From UBA10324 sp038326325 (lineage in GTDB: Bacteria; Bacteroidota; Bacteroidia; Chitinophagales; UBA10324): DNA of 64,000 bases. The position numbers were made by a program, and so were the translations under genes. The stretch lies in the NCBI GenBank assembly GCA_038326325.1, contig JBBQJW010000016.1, positions 7,130-71,129 on the forward strand. Reading direction: 5' to 3'. Positions 8,145-18,470 of the stretch are shown here, one piece after another. The notes below the pieces were generated by a model. The model was not told the origin of the DNA and did no database searches. It was given only the letters and a program-made list of their open reading frames with translations. Numbering within the stretch: position 1 is the first letter of the stretch; every line of letters begins with the position of its first letter.

Positions 8145-10060
8145 TGAAACTGGTGGCTTTCGTTTTCGGTAATCATATTCTGGTCAATAAGCCAACGCAA
8201 AGTGTGTAACAGTTTTTCTTCATTCACGCCATGCACTTCTGTCAGCAATTGATTAAAAGGGATTTGTTTTTCACTTAACGAGTTCTTCAGTTGTTCAATT
8301 ATGTTTTCGAATTCAATATCACTGACCTCCAATTTATTCCGGCGTAAACACACATCACAAATTCCGCAACGGTTGGTTTCTTCTTCATCAAAATAATTCA
8401 ACAGTGTTTCATTTCGGCAATGAGCATTATCAGTCAGGTAGTGTATCGTTGCTTCGATTCGTCGGTGATAATTTTCCTTTCGCTTGTTTAACAATTCAGT
8501 ATTAAACGCCAACTGCTCGCTTCGTAATCTTGGTTGCAGAAAAAATAATTGCGGATTTTCATTTCGCTCTTCGTACTGTAACAGATTATTCTGCTGAAAA
8601 ATCCGGAGTTGTCTTATGATTTCAATGTAAGTGGTGTTCAATGCCTTCGCTAATTCTTCTTCGCGTATCTGCGAAAAATAATCGAACACTCCACCATACG
8701 AACGCATGATTGCTTTGAGTAACACTTCATGTTCAGGATGCATCACTTCGTAGCGATATAAATTTTCTTTATCAACCGTCATCATCAATCGCGAAGGCAG
8801 ATAAATAGATTCTGAAAATGATAAATACCCTTCCTGCTCTAATAATTTCAGAGAATTCAAAGTGCGAATAGCGTTCAACTTATATGTTTTCAGAAATTCA
8901 TTCAAATTGAAATTGAAACTCTCACCTTGCCCCGCTCCTTCTGCAATGCGACAGAAATTTCCGACCGAATCATAAACTGTTTTCACTTCTTCCAAATCAG
9001 GAAAGCGATCGGCTTCGCGTGTATGCAATTCTGTTATATCAGCGTTGTTGTATAAAATAACTGCAAAAGATTTTTTTTCATCACGACCTGCACGACCTGC
9101 TTCCTGAAAATAACTTTCTAAATTATCTGGTGTATCCCAATGCACAACTAATCGCACATCCGGTTTATCTATTCCCATTCCGAAAGCATTGGTGCAAACA
9201 ATCACACGCACTTTATTCTGAATCCAGTCTTCCTGTTTTTGCGAGCGCTCACCAAAAGATAGCCCTGCGTGATATTCTGTTGCACTCACTTTATTCTGTT
9301 GCAGAAATCGCGCAATCTCTTTTGTTCTTCTGCGATTGCGCACATACACAATTGCAGTTCCTTCCTTCTTCGCAAGCATTTTCAAAATGCGGCCGAATTT
9401 ATCTTCTTCAAATAAAACTGAATACGATAAATTTTTTCGCTCGAAACTTCTTCGCACAACATGATGCTGTTTGAATTGAAGTTTCTCCATGATATCAGTA
9501 CAAACATTTTTTGTTGCAGAAGCAGTGAGCGCAAGCAGCGGGATATTTTTTAACTCTTCGCGCAATTCAGCAATGCGTAAATACGGGGGCCGAAAATCAT
9601 AACCCCACTGCGAAATACAATGTGCTTCATCAACTGCCAGCAAATTGATTTTCATTTGCGGAAGGCGCGCGCGAAAAATATCAGTGGTTAATCTTTCAGG
9701 TGAGAGATATAAAAATTTATAATGCCCTTCAACACATTTATCCAATGTTAAATCAACTTCGCGATAACTCATACCGGAGTGAATTGCAACAGCAGAAATT
9801 TTTCGTGAGCGAAGATTACTCACTTGATCTTTCATCAACGCAATTAATGGAGAAACCACGAGGCACATTCCGTTCATGTACATTGCAGGAATCTGAAAAC
9901 AAAGTGATTTGCCTCCCCCGGTTGGCATAAGCGCCACTGTATCCTGCTGATTCAATACTGAAAGAATTACTTCTTCCTGAAAAGGCCGGAAGTGTTCGTA
10001 CCCCCAATATTTTTTCAGCAGTGATTTTAATTCTTCTGACTTTGATTCGTCATGCAACAT
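8135..10060 (-). CDS. recQ: RecQ-family ATP-dependent DNA helicase
   Basis: A 641-residue SF2 helicase. Walker A is MPTGGGKS (about 45-52), DEAH box in LLAVDEAHCISQWGYDFRP, motif III ALTAS, and motifs V-VI GMGIDKPDVRLVVHWDTP and QEAGRAGRDE. The RecQ zinc-binding region is present (Cys of AHCRNET, then CGICDVC near 535-560). The last 80 residues form a winged-helix-like tail and no clear HRDC domain is seen, as in several Bacteroidota RecQ paralogues. RecQ unwinds forks and recombination intermediates. It overlaps the downstream glycosyltransferase by 10 bp. Two TGTWACA motifs lie in it as Leu-Leu-His and Leu-Leu-Gln codons. Confidence 0.93.
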   Translation of the reverse strand: MLHDESKSEELKSLLKKYWGYEHFRPFQEEVILSVLNQQDTVALMPTGGGKSLCFQIPAMYMNGMCLVVSPLIALMKDQVSNLRSRKISAVAIHSGMSYREVDLTLDKCVEGHYKFLYLSPERLTTDIFRARLPQMKINLLAVDEAHCISQWGYDFRPPYLRIAELREELKNIPLLALTASATKNVCTDIMEKLQFKQHHVVRRSFERKNLSYSVLFEEDKFGRILKMLAKKEGTAIVYVRNRRRTKEIARFLQQNKVSATEYHAGLSFGERSQKQEDWIQNKVRVIVCTNAFGMGIDKPDVRLVVHWDTPDNLESYFQEAGRAGRDEKKSFAVILYNNADITELHTREADRFPDLEEVKTVYDSVGNFCRIAEGAGQGESFNFNLNEFLKTYKLNAIRTLNSLKLLEQEGYLSFSESIYLPSRLMMTVDKENLYRYEVMHPEHEVLLKAIMRSYGGVFDYFSQIREEELAKALNTTYIEIIRQLRIFQQNNLLQYEERNENPQLFFLQPRLRSEQLAFNTELLNKRKENYHRRIEATIHYLTDNAHCRNETLLNYFDEEETNRCGICDVCLRRNKLEVSDIEFENIIEQLKNSLSEKQIPFNQLLTEVHGVNEEKLLHTLRWLIDQNMITENESHQFQWK

Positions 10061-10184
10061 TGTTTAAAAATAATATTTACGACGACATATTCAGTTTGCA
10101 ATTGGCAATTTGCAGTTGGCAGTTTTTGTTCCGCCAATATTTTTTGAAAAATCATTTTTAATTTTTCAACTAATAAAATTTTAA

Positions 10185-10640
10185 CTAAGGCATTATAATT
10201 TTTCCTCCGGCAATTTCAACCAACTCAATCTGAAATATTAAATCGCGACCTGCAAGCGGATGATTTGCATCCAATACGATTATCTCTGTCTCAATACCAA
10301 CAATTATTACAGGTACAGGATTTCCCTGCTGATCTTTCATCTGCAAACTCATCCCAAGTTCAGGAACAAAATCAGGAGGAAAATTCTCTTTCGGAAAGCG
10401 AAGAATCATTTCGTCGTGCGCATGACCATAGGCTTCTATCATCGGAATCTCAACTTTTTTTGATTGACCGATTTCCATATCGATAAGTGCATTATCAAAT
10501 CCAGGAATTACCTGTCCTTCTCCAACTTTAAATTCAAGCGGCTCGCGACCGTTTGATGAATCAAAAGTTTCGCCGCTTGTTAATGTGCCGTGATAGTGAA
10601 CTTTCACTGTATCGCCGCTTTGTACTTTTCTCATTTGCAT
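10185..10640 (-). CDS. SlyD-like FKBP peptidyl-prolyl isomerase
   Basis: A 151-residue cytoplasmic FKBP-type isomerase. The N-terminus (VKVHYHGTLTSGETFDSS, about 10-27) and GEGQVIPGFDNALIDMEIG (about 38-56) carry the FKBP active-site signatures. These are followed by the inserted IF flap domain (about 65-125, AYGHAHDEMILRFPKENFP) typical of SlyD, then a return to FKBP (NHPLAGRDLIFQIELVEI). There is no His-rich C-terminal tail as in E. coli SlyD. It catalyses prolyl cis-trans isomerisation and acts as a chaperone. A second Met (MRKVQSG) two codons on is an alternative start. Stop is TAG. Confidence 0.9.
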   Translation of the reverse strand: MQMRKVQSGDTVKVHYHGTLTSGETFDSSNGREPLEFKVGEGQVIPGFDNALIDMEIGQSKKVEIPMIEAYGHAHDEMILRFPKENFPPDFVPELGMSLQMKDQQGNPVPVIIVGIETEIIVLDANHPLAGRDLIFQIELVEIAGGKIIMP

Positions 10641-10899
10641 AATTATGGGTGGAAAAATAAAATTTAATTTGAGAATATGGAATCACACAGATTCACGCAA
10701 ATTGTATTAAGGAGCAAAGGAGATTCATAAGAAAATTTTAATACAAGAAAACCAATTGTAGAATTTTCGCATTAAAATTTATGATAATTTCAGTTTCTCA
10801 TTATATAAAGCAAAATGTAAGTTTCAGTATTACACTATTTTTAAAAACAACAAAAAAACGAAGTGTAACAGACTAATGGTTCTTGATTTTCATTTTGTG

Positions 10900-13800
10900 T
10901 TATTGTTTCACAAACTTCACTACCTGACCTGTTCTTATATTTCTGGCAAGGTAAAGTCCAGAAGCTGATTCATCAGGCATAGAAAAATAAAAATTATTTC
11001 CCAACTGTATGAACTGAGCAAAAATTTCTCTTCCGAGAATATCTGTAACAATTAAATCTTCAGCATTCACACTTCCTGTTATCTCACACATTGAACATGG
11101 ATTCGGATACACTGAAAATATTTTATTGACCGAAAAATTATTTTCATCTTCCAATCGCAAGGCTGTAGTAAATGTCTGAGTAGTGGTCCATCCTAAATTT
11201 ACAGTGCCGGAAGAGTTGCAATCTGTTCTCATCTTATATTCATAAACTGTATTTGCAATTAACCCGGTTAAGTTTTTTGTAACAGTTGGTGCAAGAACAG
11301 TTTTTGTTGTCCATGCGGTTGTTCCCTGTTTTCTGTTTTGAATGCGATATTGATATGCACAAACATTTCCAGCCCAACTTACAGTTGAAGATGTTTGAGT
11401 TATTCCTGCAACAGAAATATTGGTGGGCTTTGCACACGAACATATTGTAGTAAAAGTTTGAATGTATGAATAGGCTGAAGCAATTGTTCCCGCAGTGTTA
11501 CAGTCAGTTCTTATATGAAATTCATAAGTAGTAAGTTCAGTTAAACTGACTAATATTTTTGTAAGAATGGGAGCGTTTACTGTTTTTGTTATCCATGCAG
11601 TTGCACCCTGGACGCGATATTGAACGCGATACTTTGCTGCACAATCATTACCAATCCATGAAATGGTTGCGCCTGTTCCTGTAATGCTTCCTGCAGAAAT
11701 ATTTGTTGGTGTTGCACAGGTTGAAACTGATACACTTAAAGTTTGAGAAGGAGAAGTGCCGCAAGAATTATTTGCAACAACTGAAATTGTTCCTCCAGTG
11801 GTTCCAGTAGTAACTGAAATGGAATTAGTGGTTGAAGCACCTGACCATCCAGCAGGTAAAGTCCATGTATAAGATGATGCACCGGTAACAGCAGATATAC
11901 TGTATGTTCCTAAAACACTCATGCAAACAGTATTTAATCCTGAAATACTTCCGGGTTGCGCAGGTATTCCTCCCGGACAAGTCAGGACTGTAACGGTCAC
12001 ATCTTTTGTTGTCATGTGCAGATCATCGAAGGCGCGCAAAGTAAAAGTGTAGGAACCCGCTGTTGTTAATCCGCTCACATCTGTTACAGCTAATCCCTGA
12101 TGATTGAAGATAGGATGTGTACCTGAGGGAACTGTTTTCACTACCCACCAGTATCGGAGCAAATCGCCATCAGGGTCACTGGTATTGGCCACAATATGAG
12201 TTGAACTAACGGGCAATGTCATTGAAGAAGGAGTTGGTGTAATTACTCCAATCACAGGTGCTGAACTTGCAGGATGAACAGTGCATTTAATAATCGCTGT
12301 CAGGTCAGGATGCCCTGGATTTAAAACATTGATTCGGAAAACATAATCACCCGCAATAGTCATGTTTGTAACAGTAGCACGAAGACTCACATAGATATAA
12401 GTTGTCGCACTGAGTGTGATGTTTGCTCCAGCAGGTTGACTCACTAAACTCCATGTTCCTTGTCCGGTGAAATTACTGTTTGCCAGATCGGAGATACCAG
12501 TCTGAACTGTTACACCTGATGTTGGCAATTCAATATTAGCATGAGTTGTATCGGTGGGATCACCAAACACCAGACCATATGGAGTTGCAATCCTGAATCC
12601 TGTTTGCCCCAGCACGGGTTGGGGATTGGCTGCATACACAACGAGGTAAACTTTTTTAGAAGAAGTATTTGCTCCATCCAGTACATCAATATTGAAAATA
12701 TATGTTCCAGCAACAGATAATCCGCTTACAGAAGTCGAAGCAGCATTTTGCGAAGCAAGTGCAATTGAATTTGCACCGGCAGGGTGACTGAATACTGTCC
12801 AATGATAAGTAAGAGTATTCGCCTCTGCATCACTTGCATTTGCTGTTAGTGTTGCGGTTGATGTTGGAAGAACCAGATAACCGGGGCTTGTCGTCCAGGT
12901 CATAATATCAGGTGCGTGATTCGGACCCGTGTAAGGATAAAGTGTTGTTACAGTTCCGCCACCATTTGCTGTAACAGTAAGTGTTCCACCTGCACCAACA
13001 GTTTGCAGTCCGGCTTCAGTAAAGAATGTTGCACCAGCCGCTGCATACGAAAGCCCGTAAGTTCCCTGCGGTAATCCGGTAAGTGTAACAGTATGAGTTG
13101 AAGAAGTATTGTCAATGATTGTTGTTATGGTTCCTGCTTTTGTAAAAGCTAAAACATGAAGTAGCGTATCATTGGATGTAGTTTGAATTCGTGTTGAGCC
13201 GGGTGTTACATAGTGTATCACCTGATGCAAGCGAATGAAAGTACCTGAAGGCAAGAAGGTTGTTAGTCCACTGTTGTTCACGAGTGTGTTAGATGAACTG
13301 TATGCAACTTCCCAGTAAGAAACACCACCGAGAATCATATCACTATAGAGTTCATCGAATGTTGGACTCGCCATTTCAGTTTGCGCAGTAGTAATACCAA
13401 GTGTTCCTGCATAGTCGCGGATGTAAGAACGATATGGATCAGCAGTTCCGTAATTGTGATACGACAACCGACCAACCCATGGCCACAAGTCAGCATCTGA
13501 TTGAACAGGAGTAATAAGATTCCAGTCTGTTTGCGGAGCAACTGCTTCCGCAAATTGTGATTTGGTAATAAGTCCGTGAGAAACCAATCGTGGTCCCAGT
13601 GCTTTTATATCATCAGCAAGAATAGTGGAAGTGATTAATCCGGATGGCTCATTATAAATAACAGCGTAATTTATGTTGATGCCGTAAGTGTTCTTCATAT
13701 ATAATGCACTCCCCCATATTTGTTGCGCGCGCTCACCCGGATTATACATTACCCAGGGTTTCTGATCAGTAGCATGTGTTGGATAACCGGGGCTTGAATA

Positions 13801-14208
13801 AAAAGATGGCTGATATCCTTTCGCAACAATTTTATTTTTGATATAGACTAAGTAATTTCCCATTGTTACAGGCAAAGTATTCGATTGAAATTTTGCCCAG
13901 TTCAAACTGTCACAGTCGCCATTGTCAGTCGCTGTTCCATCCACGCGCGGACCAACTTCCCATGTTCGTGAACCTGTGAGCCCCAAATCATCAATAAGAT
14001 AATCGAGATACTGATAATTGACAGGATTTGCGATGGAAGAATCCTACATTGAGTAAGCACCCTGAGTGCCGCCAAGAATTCCGCCTCCATGTCCCCATCC
14101 GGTAATGGTTTGATATTGTACAGCGGAATTTACTGAAACATTATCCTGAGCAAAAGTGCATTTAACACCAAGAGTCAGAGAAAAAAGAATGAGCGGCAGT
14201 GATTTCAT
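10900..14208 (-). pseudogene. T9SS-exported GH30-like glycoside hydrolase interrupted by an in-frame TAG
   Basis: Reading from ATG 14208 gives a signal peptide (MKSLPLILFS... ending TFAQ), then TITGWGHGGG, then TAG at 14046-14044 as codon 55. The same frame continues without further stops to 10900, so one base change breaks an otherwise intact gene of about 1100 codons. The catalytic domain resembles clan GH-A family GH30: the opening GWGHGGG, acid/base Glu in VIYNEP, and nucleophile Glu in AQTEMASPTF. After it come PKD/cadherin-like modules (about residues 440-770 of the full frame), an Ig-like module, two FN3 domains (each starting CA.PTNIS) and a T9SS type A sorting domain (VYPNP... FVKQ). 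A TTG at 13986 could restart a protein lacking a signal peptide. It may be a true null allele, a sequencing error, or a strain polymorphism. Confidence 0.8.
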
Positions 14209-14333
14209 TGTCGATTTAAAATTTGTTAATCGTAAAACTATTTATCTTCTGCTGAATTATGAGCTATTGAATATTTAATTCTTACTGAATCATTTTGATT
14301 AAATCCTTTCCAAGAAAAAACAATTGTTAATCT

Positions 14334-15635
14334 TCACAAAATATTTCTAATCGCTTCGGTTTTCAATAACACTTCCTCCAATTCATTTTGCGCATCAGAA
14401 TCTATAGTGATTGCGCCACCTGCTGAAAAGGATAAATACTTTTTTGCTTCGTCATAAAAAATACTTCTGATAACAACATTGAAATCGAAATTATTATCCG
14501 GAGAAAAATAGCCGACTGTACCCGAAAATAAACTGCGCTTTGAATTTTCCAGTTCATCAATCAATTGCATCGCTCTGATTTTGGGTGCGCCAGTCATGCT
14601 TCCCATTGGGAAAGCATTTTTAATTGAGTCAGTAACTGTCACTTCATTTCTCAATTCCCCACTCACCGTTGAAATCATCTGATGTACGCGCGGATAAGAA
14701 TAAATTCCGAAGAGTTCTTCAACCGTTACAGTTCCTGGTTTGCAGCTTCTTGATAAATCATTTCGCACCAAATCAACAATCATTACATTCTCTGCTCTGT
14801 CCTTTTCACTTTTGAATAATTGCTCCCTAAGGTTTTTATCCGTCGATTCATCTTCACTTCTTTTTATAGTTCCTTTAATAGGTTGGGAGACAACTTTATT
14901 TCCCTTCTTTGATATAAATCGTTCAGGACTTGCGCACAACAAAAACTTATTATTGAGTTTATAAAAAGAGGAAAAAGGTGCAGGCGATTTTTCGTTCAAC
15001 TGAAAATATAACTGTAACGGATTGCACGAATAATTCTCACAATAAAACTCCTGACACAGATTCAATTCATAAACATCTCCTTGCCGGATATATTCCTTTA
15101 CCCTTTCAACTTTTTGCAAATAATCTTTTTCACTCATTCTGTTTTTTATCTCGGGAGAAGAAGCAGAATATGTTTCAGTAATTTCAATAGAATTTATTTC
15201 TTCAAATATTTTCTCTGCTTCCTTTCCAGCGGCAGAAATTTCAACTGAAGTTCCATTCAACCGAATTAAAATTTCAGGAGAAAAAAAATGGAGTTGAGGG
15301 AATTTTATTTGCGCCACATTTTTCGAATGCAGTTTTTCGATTTCATTTTTCACATCGTAACTGATGAAACCAAATTTCCATCCCTCATTCTCTTCAATAA
15401 ATTTCTGTAAAGAGGAAAAGCAATTTTCACTTACAGAAACTTCCTTTGCTACTCCCGCAGCCAATAAAAATTCTTCCTGGTGATGAAGATGGTTGGTATA
15501 TTGATTATTGTCGAGGCAGCAAACTACTTTATACTGTTGCGCCCATTGAAGTGCTTTCTTTTTAAAAAGAATTATATCTGATATAAAAAAACAAGCGGCA
15601 ACTCTTACTGTAACAGAATTGCCGCTTGCTTGCAT
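14334..15635 (-). CDS. pabB: Aminodeoxychorismate synthase component I (PabB-like)
   Basis: A chorismate-binding enzyme of about 433 residues. ATG 15635 is preferred; a GTG at 15650 would add five residues. The C-terminal 250 residues carry the family signatures: SEKDYLQKVERVKEYIRQGD, LLCASPERFI, QPIKGTIKR, DLVRNDLSR and FPMGSMTGAPKIRAMQLI, then SFSAGGAITIDSD. The PIKGT form with a Lys points to PabB rather than anthranilate synthase TrpE, which usually has a different residue there. It would convert chorismate to aminodeoxychorismate for folate synthesis with a glutaminase partner (PabA), not seen here. It starts about 17 bp after the preceding leftward small gene. Confidence 0.85.
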   Translation of the reverse strand: MQASGNSVTVRVAACFFISDIILFKKKALQWAQQYKVVCCLDNNQYTNHLHHQEEFLLAAGVAKEVSVSENCFSSLQKFIEENEGWKFGFISYDVKNEIEKLHSKNVAQIKFPQLHFFSPEILIRLNGTSVEISAAGKEAEKIFEEINSIEITETYSASSPEIKNRMSEKDYLQKVERVKEYIRQGDVYELNLCQEFYCENYSCNPLQLYFQLNEKSPAPFSSFYKLNNKFLLCASPERFISKKGNKVVSQPIKGTIKRSEDESTDKNLREQLFKSEKDRAENVMIVDLVRNDLSRSCKPGTVTVEELFGIYSYPRVHQMISTVSGELRNEVTVTDSIKNAFPMGSMTGAPKIRAMQLIDELENSKRSLFSGTVGYFSPDNNFDFNVVIRSIFYDEAKKYLSFSAGGAITIDSDAQNELEEVLLKTEAIRNIL

Positions 15636-15652
15636 TTTATTTTTATTCACAA

Positions 15653-15889
15653 CTACAAATCATCATCGTCATCATCATCGTCATCAGTGAGTTTTGTAAA
15701 ATCATCATCCAAATCAAAATCTTCCTCTACTTCAAAGTTTGCGTCATCTAAATCTTCATCATCATCCTGTTTCTTTTTAGTTGCTGGTTTTGATGGAGAT
15801 GCACCTGATTTCTTTTTAGCGCCTGAAGGTTCTGCTTTCTTCGGAGTTGCGCTCTTAGCCGAAGATTTGTTGGTAGAAGGTTTTTTCAT
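15653..15889 (-). CDS. Small bipartite Lys-rich/Asp-rich low-complexity protein
   Basis: A 78-residue protein (start MKKPSTNKSSAK; upstream in-frame codons are probably untranslated). The first half is Lys/Ser/Pro/Ala-rich like a histone tail (PKKAEPSGAKKKSGASPSKP). The second half is acidic and ends in a run of nine Asp plus Leu. Similar small charged proteins are common and unannotated in Bacteroidota, and some resemble histone-H1-like or RNA-polymerase delta-like tails. No fold is predicted; it is probably disordered. It lies between purA and pabB in the same direction. The Asp run makes a GAT/GAC triplet repeat at about 15660-15687, which could change length by slippage. Confidence 0.7.
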   Translation of the reverse strand: MKKPSTNKSSAKSATPKKAEPSGAKKKSGASPSKPATKKKQDDDEDLDDANFEVEEDFDLDDDFTKLTDDDDDDDDDL

Positions 15890-15963
15890 TTTTGTGTTCT
15901 GATGATTGTGGGGTAAAATTTGAAACTGTTTTCCAATGTTCAAAATTTTTTTTCAATTATTTT

Positions 15964-17247
15964 TTAGCGGGCCAGATTTTTATCCAGCACCACTAATTGT
16001 TCTCTTCCCGGTCCGGTTGAGAGCAAAGCGACTTTCACTCCCGATTTTTTTTCTACATACTCAATATAATTTTTCAAACTACCTGAAACTTCTTCCCTGT
16101 TTTTTATTGATTCAATTTCTTTCCCCCAACCTTTCATTGAATCATAAACGGGTTTCACCTCGCTATCGCACAGGTCGTAAGGAATTCCTTCCGAATTTTT
16201 TCCATTCAGATTATATGAATCACAAACTTTTATTTCATCAAAAACTTTAAGCACATCTGCTTTCGTAATAATTAAATGTGTAACACCATTCAGCATAATC
16301 ACATAGCGAAGGGCAGGCATGTCCATCCAGCCGCAACGGCGCGGGCGACCTGTAGTAGAACCAAATTCTTTTCCTTCATTGCGCATCATATCGCCATCGC
16401 TATCTAACAACTCAGTGGGAAAAGGTCCGCTACCCACGCGAGTGCAATATGCTTTTGTGATTCCGAAAACATTGCGAATGTGATTTGGAGAAATCCCCAA
16501 ACCTGTGCAAGCACCTGCTGTAAGTGTGTTTGAAGATGTGACGAAAGGATAAGTTCCAAAATCAATATCGAGCATTGAACCTTGCGCGCCTTCTGCCAAA
16601 ACATTTTTATTCAACTTCAACATATCATTGATAAAATATTCTCCATCCACCAATTTGAAAGAACGAATGCACTCAATGCCTTCAAAAAAATCTTTTTCCA
16701 TCGAAGGAATATCGTGCTTGTAATCATATTGCTTCAAAAGCTGATAATGCTTTTCGAGCAACTGCTTGTACTTGTCTTTGAAATTCGGTTTTTCAATATC
16801 GCCCACACGCAAACCATTGCGCCCCGTTTTGTCCATGTATGCAGGACCGATTCCTTTTAATGTCGAACCGATTTTAGAAATTCCCTTATGTGCTTCCGAA
16901 GCAGCGTCAAGCGCACGATGCGACGGAAGAATTAAATGTGCCTTGCGTGAAATGAAAAGTGTTTTATGTGCATCAACACCAACTGCTTTCAATCCTTCAA
17001 TTTCTTTTTGAAATGTAACAGGGTCAATCACCACTCCGTTGCCAATGAGATTCTGACAACCTGCATTGAAAATTCCGGATGGGATCGTGTGTAACACAAA
17101 TTTTTTTCCGTTAATATTTAAAGTGTGTCCCGCATTGGGTCCGCCCTGAAAGCGCGCCACTAAATCATAATGTGGTGCGAGATAGTCAACTACTTTTCCT
17201 TTTCCTTCGTCGCCCCACTGCAACCCGAGTAATACATCAATTGGCAT
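15964..17247 (-). CDS. purA: Adenylosuccinate synthetase
   Basis: A 427-residue enzyme that joins IMP and aspartate with GTP to give adenylosuccinate, the first committed step to AMP. The P-loop-like GLQWGDEGKGKVVD (about 6-19), the catalytic His in GPNAGHTLNINGKKFVLHTIPSG, the IMP-binding SSNTLTAGACTGLGISP (about 240) and TTGRPRRCGWMD (about 300) are all present. Length is as expected. It is preceded by 133 bp with no gene and followed by the Lys/Asp-rich small gene 20 bp on. Three TGTWACA cores lie inside it, in two codon frames. Confidence 0.96.
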   Translation of the reverse strand: MPIDVLLGLQWGDEGKGKVVDYLAPHYDLVARFQGGPNAGHTLNINGKKFVLHTIPSGIFNAGCQNLIGNGVVIDPVTFQKEIEGLKAVGVDAHKTLFISRKAHLILPSHRALDAASEAHKGISKIGSTLKGIGPAYMDKTGRNGLRVGDIEKPNFKDKYKQLLEKHYQLLKQYDYKHDIPSMEKDFFEGIECIRSFKLVDGEYFINDMLKLNKNVLAEGAQGSMLDIDFGTYPFVTSSNTLTAGACTGLGISPNHIRNVFGITKAYCTRVGSGPFPTELLDSDGDMMRNEGKEFGSTTGRPRRCGWMDMPALRYVIMLNGVTHLIITKADVLKVFDEIKVCDSYNLNGKNSEGIPYDLCDSEVKPVYDSMKGWGKEIESIKNREEVSGSLKNYIEYVEKKSGVKVALLSTGPGREQLVVLDKNLAR

Positions 17248-17380
17248 TAATTGAAATTTTTGTATTGATAATTTGAGTCGCCGAAATTGCTGTTGAACAT
17301 TGAGAAAACAAAACTTTAGTTACAAACAATAAGAGCAATTAAAAGTGAAAAACTAAAAGTGAAAAATCGCTTCAGTAATT

Positions 17381-17983
17381 CTAAAATTCTCCATCCTTCC
17401 ATCTCCACAAATACATGCAAGCATAAGTTCTGTAAGGACTCCATGATTCAGAAATCTTTTTCATCCGTACTGCTAATTTTTTCTTGTTGGAAGTTTTTAT
17501 TCCGTAAAGCGCAATCATTGCCTGCTGAATGCCGAGGTCATCAACAGCAAACACATCTTCTCTTCCGAGTGTAAACATCAATAACATTTCTACTGTCCAT
17601 CGGCCGACTCCTTTAATTTCAGTGAGATATTCAATCACCTCTTCATTGGTTAATTTATCGAGATGTTTAAAATCCATTCCTTTTTCCATTGCGAAGCGCG
17701 CAACATTATGAATGTAATTTGCTTTTGCATTTGATAATCCGATTGAGCGAAGTGTTTCGAAAGGTGTTTCAATAATTTGTTGCGGTGTTGGAATTTTTCC
17801 TTTATACAATTCAAGAAATCGCTGACGGAAAACATCAGCAACTTTTGTTGAAAGTTGTTGCGATAAAATGGATGAGCATAATAAAAAGCAAACATGCTTT
17901 CGCTTATTCAATTCGAGTGCACCAATTTTTTTAACAACCGGTTTTAATTTTAAATCTTTCGATAAGTGTTTTCGGTAAGGCAT
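17381..17983 (-). CDS. DNA-3-methyladenine glycosylase II-like (HhH-GPD)
   Basis: A 200-residue helix-hairpin-helix glycosylase. It has SILSQQLSTKVADVF, the hairpin LTEIKGVGRWTVEMLLMF (about 120-137) and the catalytic Asp in VDDLGIQ (about 150). The order and WSPYRTYACMYLWRW end match AlkA-type 3-methyladenine glycosylases lacking the N-terminal TBP-like domain. It removes alkylated purines in base-excision repair. No FeS-cluster Cys set is seen, so it is not MutY or Nth. It lies 4 bp after the stop of the Fur-family gene and shares its direction, so it is probably co-transcribed with it. Confidence 0.85.
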   Translation of the reverse strand: MPYRKHLSKDLKLKPVVKKIGALELNKRKHVCFLLCSSILSQQLSTKVADVFRQRFLELYKGKIPTPQQIIETPFETLRSIGLSNAKANYIHNVARFAMEKGMDFKHLDKLTNEEVIEYLTEIKGVGRWTVEMLLMFTLGREDVFAVDDLGIQQAMIALYGIKTSNKKKLAVRMKKISESWSPYRTYACMYLWRWKDGEF

Positions 17984-17987
17984 TCAG

Positions 17988-18455
17988 CTATGCAGATTTA
18001 TTTAATCTCTTCTTCTCACAACTTTCGCACAATCCGTATAAAATCAAAGTGTGATTATCAATTTTAAATTTCAGCAACTCACCCATCTTGGTTGTGATTT
18101 GATATATGCGCGGGTCGCAAAACTCAACCACCTTGTGACAGTCTTTGCAAATAATATGGTCGTGCTGACGGAAGCCAAATGATTTTTCATAGAGCGCCTG
18201 ATTATTATCGAACTGATGTTTTTTTACCAACTGACAATTCGTTAACAGTTCAAGCGTATTATAAACTGTTGCGCGACTGATATGATGTTCCTTCTTTATT
18301 AAATCCTGAAATAATTTTTCAGCATCGAAGTGGTCGTGCCTTTTATAAATCTCCTCAAGAATAGTGTAACGCTCGGGTGTTTTTCGCTGTTTGTTTTCTT
18401 CCAGATACTGAGTAAAAAACTCTGTAACCTGTTTTAATAATTCCTTCTGCTTCAT
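17988..18455 (-). CDS. Fur-family metal- or peroxide-responsive repressor
   Basis: A 155-residue regulator. A winged helix covers about residues 15-85 (RKTPERYTILEEIYKRHDHFDAEKLF and ISRATVYNTLELL). The metal-binding dimer domain has HDHIICKDCHKVVEF and a second CESC pair near the C-terminus, giving the two CxxC structural zinc sites of Fur/PerR. Which metal it senses cannot be told by eye. A katG gene in the window is a possible target if it is PerR-like, but this is inference. It starts 15 bp after relA/spoT. Confidence 0.88.
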   Translation of the reverse strand: MKQKELLKQVTEFFTQYLEENKQRKTPERYTILEEIYKRHDHFDAEKLFQDLIKKEHHISRATVYNTLELLTNCQLVKKHQFDNNQALYEKSFGFRQHDHIICKDCHKVVEFCDPRIYQITTKMGELLKFKIDNHTLILYGLCESCEKKRLNKSA

Positions 18456-18470
18456 AAAATTCCTCCAATA

